Assembly (NCBI GenBank): GCA_017983675.1
Contig: JAGOAZ010000007.1
Location: forward strand, 1-64,000
DNA length: 64,000 bases
From: Fluviicola sp.
Lineage (GTDB): Bacteria > Bacteroidota > Bacteroidia > Flavobacteriales_D > Crocinitomicaceae
Direction of reading: 5' to 3'
Shown: positions 25,801-32,806 of the stretch, in pieces
Numbering within the stretch: the first letter of the stretch is position 1
How the letters are laid out: each line of letters opens with the position of its first letter
Made by a program: the position numbers and the translations under genes
The notes under the pieces: model-generated
Databases searched by the model: none
What the model was told of the DNA's origin: nothing
The model's input: only the letters and a program-made list of their open reading frames with translations

Positions 25801-27080
25801 ACAATGGTTGACGTTTATTCAAGATGATGCATCATTCACGCCGTTCAACTGGATTCGTTCAGGAGCATTTGTTCCACAAGCTGCAGATACAATTGGGTTT
25901 AATGGTCCAGCATATTTGAACCCAACTTGCTACAACGACGAAATTGGAAAAGATCCAGAGAAGTTGTACACAAAAATGTTGAATGGTGGAGCAGCTCCGC
26001 ACAAATTAATTGGTACGAAATGTGACTTTATGCCAGTTCGTGTACCAGCAGCATTTGGACCATATCCATCAGCGAAGCAAAATGCGAGTGTTTCGTTCTT
26101 GCCAAGTGTTGATATTGTTATCACAAGTGACAAATCGAAATGGACACGTTGTGTGGTAGTTGAATTGTGTGGCGATCAAAACTTAAACCAAGGAAATGCA
26201 AAACCAGGAGAATTGAGAAAACGTAATTCTGTTGATAAAAATGGAAACGATGATAACTCTGGTACGCAAGGAATGGGTTGGTTCCCAGGTTATGCAATTG
26301 ATTTGGAAACAGGAGCTCGTTTACACATGGCATTTGGAGAGAACTCTTTCTTAGGAGGATACAACGGAGGTGACATGATTTGGAATCCTACTTCAACGTT
26401 ATTTGATAACAACGGTTATCCAGTAGCAGGAGGTTTACAACCAATTTGGGTATTCGGATACAACATCAACAACGAAGGTTGTCCACAATATGATGGGGTT
26501 AATAATTGGGTTTACGACCAATACAAAACAGCAACTTCAGCTTCATACAGAAAATTGTTTACAAGTTTGACTTGGGTGTTGAACACGGTTACTGCAAGTG
26601 AACACACAGCATTAGAGACAGATGTACGCATGAAATTGCGAGTAAACAAAGAGTACAATGATTTCACCGCAACTGGATTAAATGGTGGTAAACCAATGTA
26701 TGGTTGGAGTATGGACGATATCAAAACAACAACGGCGAGTCAAGATGCATTAACGAATGGTTTAGACTTAATCAATGTTGTTCCAAATCCTTACTATGCA
26801 TTCTCTGAGTACGAAAGAAACCGTATTGATACACGTGTGAAAATCACGAACTTGCCAGATCAATGTACGGTAACAATTTACAACGTGAGTGGTAAAATGG
26901 TTCGTCAATTCAAGAAGGACAATTTGGTTACGAGTATTGATTGGGATTTGAAAAACTCAATTGGTGTTCCGATTTCAAGTGGTGTTTACATTATCCATGT
27001 AGAAGTACCAGGAGTTGGAGAGCGTATTATTAAGTTCTTTGGTGGAATGCGCCAAATTGACCTAGAGAGTATTTAATCAC
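22863..27080 (+). repeat. Copy 2 of the duplicated large-gene segment
   Basis: This is the partner of 17082-21299. It includes the same A-rich run before the ATG and the same four bases after the stop, after which the two copies diverge. The flanks are scars of the receptor (22479-22879) and the PorV-like gene (27102-27179). Confidence 0.95.
22895..27076 (+). CDS. Large exported protein, copy 2 of a duplicated pair, function unknown
   Basis: This protein also has 1393 residues and a signal peptide (ending NVFA). It aligns with copy 1 end to end without visible length change. Differences cluster in patches: around residues 355-375 (NNDLDDQTQGPA against NKDGNDETNGSV), 400-420 and 520-545. One substitution places a Cys in VVELCGDQN where copy 1 has Gly. 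The EF-hand-like loop at 231 and the extended sorting-like C terminus are kept. Unlike copy 1 it has no intact receptor or PorV-like partner beside it. It lies downstream of terminator T1, so it needs its own promoter, of which no convincing example was found, or depends on read-through. Confidence 0.85.
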   Translation: MKPKTNYLSLFMMLALTSNVFAYNHDLGKSTNAGNKPKPSVQTKGASCAPANYYKEMAFNDVSARLETGGLLFNDRANGVAAYRVPKGGAATIIYAAALWMGGKDYSGQLKIAAVRYRDTGNDFWPGPLTVDLNSVYYNANVPQGDNAQRPYGEATIDADQCLKYDNIFSISKAGVSTFITWWECNNLTPQPDGCDDPTPPSNETMAQILAWPGNGDPTRGQDNFLAPFYDRNEDGVYNPLDPTEGGDYPWYDDILGRNDVECGSDRRVTLFGDQTNWWVFNDKGNIHTESGGEPIGMEIHAQAFSFASDDQINQMTFYNYELINRGTQTLYDTYFSQYADPDIGNYQDDYAGCDVSRGLSYMYNNDLDDQTQGPAIGWGQNPPAIGFDFFEGPYQDPDGLDNPGPVLDTLTNTIITPAVSVALAGNGIVYKGLGIGFKDTIVDNERYGMRKFGVYAGNGAGVGQSDPMTQNQFYNYMIGKWQFGDQWYFGGTGFQPGPGTSIPTNYMFPGDSDPLDWATEGVPTPYDWSMYEPTGTGSTPLPGKDQRFVQSAGPFTLRPGAVNNITVGIVYARSYEGEVLSSVNALKTADTKAQALFDNCFRILEPPHAPVLQIQELGNELILMLDNPNNSNNFQEAYKEEDKVNIIDPAGTNIIYDKFYRFEGYQIYQMKNAQVSISDIEDPTKARLVAQCDNKNGVKRLVNFEYDDELKLVIPNEKVKGSDLGIKHTFRITEDYFATGSRTLVNHKTYYYVAVAYGYNNFKTYIQDDPQSLDGQKLPYLRSRINADGTAIEAKVGVPHFVSPELGGTIQNSVYGQTPRITRLDGVGNGNNNLELTQASEDKIVADGFMATPEYDYNGGPINVKVVDPLNVVGGYFECKFRDYGVAGGIDSSNWVVYRYASKNSNVIIDSVSSETTIAQGNEQIVPQWGVSIEIMQHKYYFPDNAGTAVQKITDPIASSIEFKDSTKQWLTFIQDDASFTPFNWIRSGAFVPQAADTIGFNGPAYLNPTCYNDEIGKDPEKLYTKMLNGGAAPHKLIGTKCDFMPVRVPAAFGPYPSAKQNASVSFLPSVDIVITSDKSKWTRCVVVELCGDQNLNQGNAKPGELRKRNSVDKNGNDDNSGTQGMGWFPGYAIDLETGARLHMAFGENSFLGGYNGGDMIWNPTSTLFDNNGYPVAGGLQPIWVFGYNINNEGCPQYDGVNNWVYDQYKTATSASYRKLFTSLTWVLNTVTASEHTALETDVRMKLRVNKEYNDFTATGLNGGKPMYGWSMDDIKTTTASQDALTNGLDLINVVPNPYYAFSEYERNRIDTRVKITNLPDQCTVTIYNVSGKMVRQFKKDNLVTSIDWDLKNSIGVPISSGVYIIHVEVPGVGERIIKFFGGMRQIDLESI

Positions 27081-27101
27081 AATAGTGAAGATTGATACAA
27101 C

Positions 27102-27179
27102 GGTTTTGAGTTCGCACGGCGTTTAGCTGATCAATTTGGAATAATTCATACATTTGGATGGACTTTCAATTTGAAATAA
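27102..27179 (+). pseudogene. Last 26 codons of a second PorV-like gene
   Basis: Read from 27102, this stretch encodes 25 residues and a stop, with 20 residues identical to the C terminus of the PorV-like protein (GFEFARRLADQFGIIHTF against GLEYAMRLAGQFGIIHTF, and both end TFNLK). The 25-base spacer after the large gene also resembles the spacer in copy 1. The rest of the gene (about 985 bases) has been deleted, leaving no start codon. Confidence 0.9.
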
Positions 27180-27203
27180 AGAATAAATAACATATATTTG
27201 TTG

Positions 27204-27234
27204 CAACAAGAGAGTCCAATGGGCTCTCTTGTTG
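27204..27234 (+). terminator. Terminator T2, duplicate of T1 without a clear U-tract
   Basis: A perfect 14-bp stem (CAACAAGAGAGTCC / GGGCTCTCTTGTTG, one G-U pair) with an AAT loop. The core is identical to T1, but the poly-T tail has become GTTGTTGTTATATAG. It is followed after 30 bases by greA, so some read-through into greA is possible. Confidence 0.65.
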
Positions 27235-27264
27235 TTGTTATATAGTCGATTAAAAACAGAAAAT

Positions 27265-27738
27265 ATGTCAGACGTAGCTTACTATACCGAAGAAGGTTTG
27301 AAAAAATTAAAGGATGAATTACACGATATGAAATCGGTACAACGTCCGCGTATATCAGAACAAATTGCTGAAGCACGAGACAAAGGTGATTTGTCTGAGA
27401 ATGCAGAATACGATGCAGCGAAAGAAGCGCAAGGCCTATTAGAGATGCGTATTTCTAAAATGGAAGGGTTGATTTCAAAAGCGCGTATTATCGATAATAC
27501 CATGATGGATAATTCCAAAGTTTACATTCTTTCAACTGTCAAAATTAAAAATGTTGACAATGGGATGGAAGTAGCTTACACATTGGTTGCTGAAAGTGAA
27601 GCAGATCTGAAGTTGAAAAAAATCTCGATTGACTCTCCTTTTGGAAAAGGATTACTTGGAAAGAAAGTTGGCGATATCGCTGCGATTCAAACGCCAGGTG
27701 GAACAATGAATTTTGAAGTAATGGAAATTACACGTTGA
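27265..27738 (+). CDS. greA: Transcription elongation factor GreA
   Basis: GreA binds the RNA polymerase secondary channel and stimulates cleavage of backtracked transcripts. The 157-residue product has the N-terminal coiled coil (about 8-75) with the tip motif GDLSENAEYDAAKEAQ, whose acidic residues act in cleavage. The C-terminal FKBP-like domain includes ISIDSPFGKGLLGKKVGD. The start is set at the ATG at 27265 (MSDVAYYTEEG). An in-frame codon 36 bases upstream would extend it into the terminator hairpin region and is not family-like. It is followed 4 bases later by a HIT protein gene. Confidence 0.96.
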   Translation: MSDVAYYTEEGLKKLKDELHDMKSVQRPRISEQIAEARDKGDLSENAEYDAAKEAQGLLEMRISKMEGLISKARIIDNTMMDNSKVYILSTVKIKNVDNGMEVAYTLVAESEADLKLKKISIDSPFGKGLLGKKVGDIAAIQTPGGTMNFEVMEITR

Positions 27739-27742
27739 TAAA

Positions 27743-28138
27743 ATGGCAAGTATTTTTTCTAAAATAATAAATGGGGAAATTCCCTGTTATAAAGTAGCCG
27801 AGAACGATGAGTTCTTGGCTTTTTTAGATATTATGCCTTTGCGATTAGGACATGTATTAGTTATTCCTAAACGAGAAACAGATTATATTTTCGATATAGA
27901 AGATGATGAATTAGGTCGGTTTATGCTGTTTTCAAAATTCGTTGCTAAAGGAATAAAACAGGTTGTTCCGTGCAAGAAAATTGGCGTAACGGTCATCGGT
28001 TTGGAAGTGCCGCATGCACACATCCATCTTGTTCCGATAGATTCTGTTGCAGACATGAATTTTGCTGCAGAGAAGCAACAAATACCGCATGAAACATTAG
28101 CTGAATTGGCTCGTAAGATTTCAGCGGTTCTTATTTAA
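27743..28138 (+). CDS. HIT family nucleotide hydrolase/transferase
   Basis: A 131-residue protein with the defining histidine triad HAHIHLVP at about 92-99, preceded by GLEVP. The N-terminal SIFSKIINGEIPCYKVAE matches the bacterial HinT/Hit branch, which hydrolyses purine nucleoside phosphoramidates and related adenylylated compounds in the cytoplasm. The LDIMPLRLGHVLVIPKRE segment forms the second strand pair of the fold. The greA-HIT order with a 4-base gap indicates co-transcription. The physiological substrate is not deducible. Confidence 0.92.
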   Translation: MASIFSKIINGEIPCYKVAENDEFLAFLDIMPLRLGHVLVIPKRETDYIFDIEDDELGRFMLFSKFVAKGIKQVVPCKKIGVTVIGLEVPHAHIHLVPIDSVADMNFAAEKQQIPHETLAELARKISAVLI

Positions 28139-28149
28139 TTTGAACGATC

Positions 28150-29592
28150 ATGATTTTTAATTCGATTGATTTTGCGATTTTCTTACCAATTATCTATATA
28201 CTTTATTGGTTTGTAACGAAACGTAGTTTAACGATTCAAAATATTCTTTTATTAGTAGCAAGTTATTTCTTCTACGCATATTGGGATCCACGTTTTTTAT
28301 TGTTACTCGTTTTCTCTACCTTTTTAGATTATTTTACCGGAATCAGAATGCACGATTCGAGTAATGTCTTTTGGAAAAAAACATGGTTTTGGATAAGCAT
28401 CATTGTAAACGTAGGGTTCTTAGGTGTTTTCAAGTATTATAATTTCTTTGCAGAATCGTTTGCAGAATTGTTAAATGGATTTGGATTACACGTCAATGTT
28501 TGGTCGTTAAAAATCATTTTGCCTGTTGGAATTTCTTTTTATACGTTTCACGGCCTTTCCTATGTCATTGACATCTACAAGGAGCGTATAAAACCAGAGC
28601 GGAACTTTGTAGATTATGCCGTCTTTGTTAGTTTTTTTCCATTGCTAGTAGCTGGACCAATAGAGCGTGCAACGCATTTACTTCCTCAAATTCAAAAGAA
28701 AAGAGAATTTAATTATTCAAAATCAATTGATGGATTGCGCCAAATATTATGGGGATTGTTCAAAAAAGTTGTCGTAGCTGATGGCTGTGCGGAATGGTCA
28801 AACATGATATTTAATGACACCGGAGCGTATGATGGAAGCACACTCTTTCTAGGAGCAATTTTCTTTACATTTCAAATATATTGCGATTTTTCTGGTTATT
28901 CTGACATTGCGTTGGGTACTGCTCGATTATTTGGGATTGAGTTATTGCGCAATTTTTCGTTCCCCTATTTTTCAAGGGATATAGCTGAATTTTGGAGACG
29001 TTGGCACATTTCATTAACTACATGGTTCCGCGATTATCTTTATATTCCTTTGGGAGGAAGTAAAGGCGGTACTTGGATGAAAATACGAAATACCTTTATC
29101 ATCTTTTTAGTAAGTGGCTTTTGGCATGGAGCGAATTGGACCTTCATCGTATGGGGAGCATTGAATGCCTTCTATTTTTTACCATTGATGTTAACCAATT
29201 CCAATAGGAATAATTTAGAAATTGTCGCACAAGGTAAATGGTTCCCAACAGTGAGAGAAATCGTTGGAATGGTATCCACTTTCCTAATGGCTGTTTTTGG
29301 TTGGATATTTTTCCGTTCAAATGATTTAACGCATGCGTTTAGTTTTATTGGAAAAATGTTCACAACCAATTTTTTCAAAGCGCCTAAAATCCCTGAGTTG
29401 GCATACCTATCCATTTTCTTTATCATTTTTATGTTGTTTGTAGAATGGATTGGAAGAGAATCTAATTATGCGTTAGAACGAATTGATAAAATTAAGTTTG
29501 TTCCTTTCCGCTGGGTTTTCTACTCATTGTTGATTGTATGCATTATTGTATTATCCGGTAAAGAACAAGAATTTATTTATTTCCAATTTTAA
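28150..29592 (+). CDS. MBOAT family membrane O-acyltransferase (AlgI/DltB-like)
   Basis: A 480-residue membrane protein with about eleven helices. Family blocks include NILLLVASYFFYAYWDPRF near the N terminus, LPVGISFYTFHGLSYVIDIYK, FFPLLVAGPIERATHLLPQI and RDIAEFWRRWHISLTTWFRDYLYIPLGGS. The catalytic His is H326 in FWHGANWTFIVWGALN. AlgI-type enzymes pass acyl groups across the inner membrane to periplasmic sugars together with an SGNH-type partner. The next gene, 6 bases downstream, encodes such a partner. The acylated polymer is unknown, and the surface glycan made by the cluster at the start of the window is one candidate. Confidence 0.92.
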   Translation: MIFNSIDFAIFLPIIYILYWFVTKRSLTIQNILLLVASYFFYAYWDPRFLLLLVFSTFLDYFTGIRMHDSSNVFWKKTWFWISIIVNVGFLGVFKYYNFFAESFAELLNGFGLHVNVWSLKIILPVGISFYTFHGLSYVIDIYKERIKPERNFVDYAVFVSFFPLLVAGPIERATHLLPQIQKKREFNYSKSIDGLRQILWGLFKKVVVADGCAEWSNMIFNDTGAYDGSTLFLGAIFFTFQIYCDFSGYSDIALGTARLFGIELLRNFSFPYFSRDIAEFWRRWHISLTTWFRDYLYIPLGGSKGGTWMKIRNTFIIFLVSGFWHGANWTFIVWGALNAFYFLPLMLTNSNRNNLEIVAQGKWFPTVREIVGMVSTFLMAVFGWIFFRSNDLTHAFSFIGKMFTTNFFKAPKIPELAYLSIFFIIFMLFVEWIGRESNYALERIDKIKFVPFRWVFYSLLIVCIIVLSGKEQEFIYFQF

Positions 29593-29598
29593 GCGACT

Positions 29599-30513
29599 AT
29601 GAAAAAGTTTATCATTCGTATCGTATTGTTCACGTTGTTTTTTATTTCAGTAGATAAAACCTTGCTTTATTTCCGTGAAAAATCAGCACAGTTAGAAGTC
29701 GATAATCGATTAGAAAAAATCATTACCGGAAAAGTGAAAGCGGACCTTTTGGTTTTTGGTTCCTCGCGAGGTGCACGAAGTGTCATAGCAAGTCAAATTT
29801 CAGACTCATTAGATAAAACCGCTTATAATTTAGCTTTTCCTGGATCGGACATTACGTTTCATTCTTTTTTATTAGAATTGTTATTAAAAAACAATGCCAA
29901 TCAAGTTCCGAAGCAAATCATTTTAGTTGTTGACGATGCAGATGAATTACAGAAAAGCAAGTCGTTGAAATTTAGATTGGACAGAATGTATCCACTTGTG
30001 AAATACAAAGTAATCAGAGATGAATTAGTGAAGCGAAAAGAGAAAAAACCTTTTGTAAATGAGCTCTTGGTTTCCCATCAATTAAACAAATCTAACTTTT
30101 TGTTGAAACAAAAAAAGTTCACAAAAAATGATTCGATTATGCCTTGTGGATCCATGCCTATAAGCCATCAAAAAAAGACGTTTGACAAGAAGTTCGGAAA
30201 AGAACCTTATCAGTATGATGTGAAAAGTGAATTGATTCAAAAAATCAACGCTTTTAATCATTTCATTGATTTATGTCATAAAAACAAGATTCAATTAATT
30301 GTGGCATTACCGCCAAATTTCAGAGTAGTTTCGAACGGTTTTGAAAAGAGAATGAAGCATTTGGTTGGGAATAAAGGTGTAGTATGGAAATACAATCAAG
30401 ATAAAGCAGCGTATTCAGACCCTGACAACTTTTTTGACAATGCCCATTTACAGAAGAAAGGATCGATTATTTATACTGCAGACTTAATCGCGTATTTGAA
30501 GACAATGAATTGA
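29599..30513 (+). CDS. Membrane-anchored SGNH-like protein, probable MBOAT partner
   Basis: A 304-residue protein with one N-terminal helix (about 5-22) and a periplasmic domain. It contains LLVFGSSRGARS (about 51-62), where GSSR occupies the position of the GDS nucleophile motif. Near the C terminus NFFDNAHLQKKG supplies a D-x-x-H pair typical of the SGNH hydrolase/acyltransferase fold (AlgX/AlgJ-like). Together with the preceding MBOAT gene this resembles two-component O-acetylation systems. Whether it transfers or only binds acyl groups is unclear. Its stop lies 1 base from the stop of the convergent gene. Confidence 0.72.
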   Translation: MKKFIIRIVLFTLFFISVDKTLLYFREKSAQLEVDNRLEKIITGKVKADLLVFGSSRGARSVIASQISDSLDKTAYNLAFPGSDITFHSFLLELLLKNNANQVPKQIILVVDDADELQKSKSLKFRLDRMYPLVKYKVIRDELVKRKEKKPFVNELLVSHQLNKSNFLLKQKKFTKNDSIMPCGSMPISHQKKTFDKKFGKEPYQYDVKSELIQKINAFNHFIDLCHKNKIQLIVALPPNFRVVSNGFEKRMKHLVGNKGVVWKYNQDKAAYSDPDNFFDNAHLQKKGSIIYTADLIAYLKTMN

Positions 30514-30514
30514 G

Positions 30515-31558
30515 TTAATTCACTTGCTTTCTTTTCTTCGGATTGCTTTTTGCAACTTTCACCACTTTTGTGTAATCATACCAAATACAATTGTATTTAA
30601 CTGAAAGTGTAATGGTATATCTCCCTGGTTTCGAATAATAATGTTTTGCATTGTAATGATCTGAAGAACTTCCATCACCAAAATCCCAATGTATTGGCAA
30701 ATCTTTTGGAGCTTTGTTTAATACTGTAATAGCTAAGTATTTTTGTTGAACAACAAAATCAAACGCAGGTTTTGCGCCGATTTTTTTTAATTGAACGGTA
30801 TCAAGATTGTACGTTTTCCAATTTAATTTTGTCGTTTTGAAAGCTATTTCCTCAATAATAAGTGCAGTTGAATCCGCTATTTTCTTTGGGTGTTTTGCGC
30901 CTTTTGGAGATAGATTATGCGTGCTCGAAAAAAGTGTTGTCGCTGCAATGTAGCTTCCATAGATATTTGGATGAAATAAATCTGATTCGTATAAGTTAAT
31001 TGTTGGATGTGCTGCACGCATTTCACTCCAAACAACTCCAACGGGTGCAATTGGATAACCTCCTGTAGCTTTGCTCAATTGTACATATCCTTTTATGATT
31101 CGTTCTTGCATTAAATTGTACGTATCTGATGGAATGGAATCAATAAAACCATCACGGTACCCCCATGTCATATAAAAATAGATTTTCGCACACGGATTGT
31201 GCGCTTTTATACTATCAATTAACAGTTTGGTATATGGAATGGTTTCCGTTTCAATAGTCAATGAATCATATGATAATTCGCGGGAATAAGCTTGAATAAA
31301 AACATAGTCCCATGATTTCTTTTTTAATTTTTTGTATGTAAACGGACGTTCGGTATGTTTTTTAATGGTACTACCACTTACAGCTATCGTATCCGCATAA
31401 ATGTCTTTCCCCAAAGAGTTTCCGATATTTTCATAGATGCGACATAAAGCGTGCATGTGCGTGAAACTATTCCCTATAAACAATACATTTTCTTTTTGAG
31501 AAAAACCGGATAAAGAGCTGAATAGAAAAAGAATAAAAAAGGTGATTATTGCCTTCAT
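30515..31558 (-). CDS. Secreted SGNH/GDSL-type hydrolase with C-terminal PKD domain
   Basis: A 347-residue protein with a signal peptide (about 1-20, ending LSGFSQ). Block I of the SGNH fold reads VLFIGNSFTHMH, with Asn replacing the usual Asp before Ser. The catalytic pair is in ESDLFHPNIYGSYIAA (Asp and His three residues apart). Residues about 262-335 form a PKD domain (IHWDFGDGSSSDHYN and YYSKPGRYTITLSV). The GNSFT variant occurs in a DUF4886-like group of esterases, and substrates are probably acylated glycans. It overlaps the upstream acyltransferase gene by ATGA (31555-31558), so acyl addition and removal enzymes may be co-expressed. Confidence 0.8.
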   Translation of the reverse strand: MKAIITFFILFLFSSLSGFSQKENVLFIGNSFTHMHALCRIYENIGNSLGKDIYADTIAVSGSTIKKHTERPFTYKKLKKKSWDYVFIQAYSRELSYDSLTIETETIPYTKLLIDSIKAHNPCAKIYFYMTWGYRDGFIDSIPSDTYNLMQERIIKGYVQLSKATGGYPIAPVGVVWSEMRAAHPTINLYESDLFHPNIYGSYIAATTLFSSTHNLSPKGAKHPKKIADSTALIIEEIAFKTTKLNWKTYNLDTVQLKKIGAKPAFDFVVQQKYLAITVLNKAPKDLPIHWDFGDGSSSDHYNAKHYYSKPGRYTITLSVKYNCIWYDYTKVVKVAKSNPKKRKQVN

Positions 31559-32757
31559 GAATGTTTGATAAATAGCAGTTTATTTTTGACTGAATAATAC
31601 ATTTTTTCTAATGGTTCGATATACTTGACAAGGATGAAGAAAAAACTGATTGCTGTAATTGAAATAGCAAAAGAAGCGATTGGTCCTAATGTTTCATCGA
31701 ACGCATACGGTTTTAATCCAATACCAAAAATCCCTCCATACAAAATGATGACATGCACAATGTAAATCGGCAAGGTATTTTGGCCAATTTTCAAGAACAA
31801 TCCTGATTTGATTTTGAAGTAGGCATCAACCAACATTAAAATTCCCAAGAGTGATATTACTTGTCCTAATCGGATAAAATGAGTCGCATCTAATTCCCAA
31901 AGACTATCTTTTGACCATCCAATATTTTCAATAACACTATCGATTGAATGAAGAATTGGCTGAATAAATGCGCTTAATAAAATACCTGTTATAATAAACA
32001 AGGTGCCAAACCACCATTCTCTTGTTTTTGCTTCAAAAACGCGAATAAAACTACCAATCATTCCACCCATTAAGGTATATCCTGCGTATCTTAAGATATT
32101 AAAATCAGAAAATTGTCCGTAAAACATGTTTTGAATAAATGACGGCGCGTTTTCAGGTATAAACTGTTTTTTTTGACGCATGCCTGTTGCAATTAACTCT
32201 TCGTCCAAATTGATATGGAATTTTAATTGTGCGTAGAAATAAAAGACAATCAATGCAGTAATAAAGTAATACAGGTAAACGGGACCTTTCTGAAAGAATT
32301 TATACAGGCCATAGGTTATTAATACAAGAAAGAGACCAACGCCAATTGATTGCAATACATGAAATGCTGCTAACCAATTGAAATGAAATTCGCTTCCGTA
32401 ATAAATGGATTGAAGGATACTCCACAAGCTCAATTGGATAAAATATCCCCAAAAAAGAAGCGTTAACACACGTTTAAAGCCCTTTTTTACACGGATATTT
32501 TTGAAATACGCTATCGTATTATTTGCGGTCAGTAGGTAGACGAAAATCACACCAGTTACTGTGAAAAAAAGAGGGGAAGTTAATCCATGTATATTGTGCC
32601 AAATATCGTACAAAAGAAATTCATCTTTGCGGTATTCACGACTCAATGCTGCGCCCGTAAAATGCCCTTCTAACATCAGTAAAATAGCAATTGAGCGAGC
32701 TAAATCAATGAATTTTAACCGCGCTATTTTTGTTTCGTTTTTTACGTCAATTGTCAT
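31555..32757 (-). CDS. HGSNAT-like (DUF1624-type) membrane acyltransferase
   Basis: A 400-residue protein with about ten helices. The N terminus reads RLKFIDLARSIAILLMLEGHFTG, with the conserved Asp and His of the heparan-alpha-glucosaminide N-acetyltransferase/Acyl_transf_3 superfamily. A second block SPLFFTVTGVIFVYLL follows. Such proteins move acetyl groups from cytoplasmic acetyl-CoA to extracytoplasmic sugars. It leads a two-gene operon with the SGNH/PKD hydrolase and has a -7 promoter element at 32775-32782. Confidence 0.75.
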   Translation of the reverse strand: MTIDVKNETKIARLKFIDLARSIAILLMLEGHFTGAALSREYRKDEFLLYDIWHNIHGLTSPLFFTVTGVIFVYLLTANNTIAYFKNIRVKKGFKRVLTLLFWGYFIQLSLWSILQSIYYGSEFHFNWLAAFHVLQSIGVGLFLVLITYGLYKFFQKGPVYLYYFITALIVFYFYAQLKFHINLDEELIATGMRQKKQFIPENAPSFIQNMFYGQFSDFNILRYAGYTLMGGMIGSFIRVFEAKTREWWFGTLFIITGILLSAFIQPILHSIDSVIENIGWSKDSLWELDATHFIRLGQVISLLGILMLVDAYFKIKSGLFLKIGQNTLPIYIVHVIILYGGIFGIGLKPYAFDETLGPIASFAISITAISFFFILVKYIEPLEKMYYSVKNKLLFIKHS

Positions 32758-32774
32758 AAAAATAAATTGAGGTG

Positions 32775-32782
32775 CAAAGATA
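32775..32782 (-). promoter_or_regulatory. -7 promoter element of the acyltransferase-hydrolase operon
   Basis: The minus strand reads TATCTTTG (exact TAnnTTTG), followed by CACC, 17 bases upstream of the ATG at 32757. Confidence 0.6.
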
Positions 32783-32806
32783 AATAACTATTTGATTTGC
32801 ATAAAA

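Noticed and set aside
17082..27080. Duplication as an assembly artefact
   Set aside because: The copies differ at many synonymous and nonsynonymous positions, and both are flanked by distinct diverged remnants, so they are two real loci. Collapse within the identical blocks cannot be excluded.
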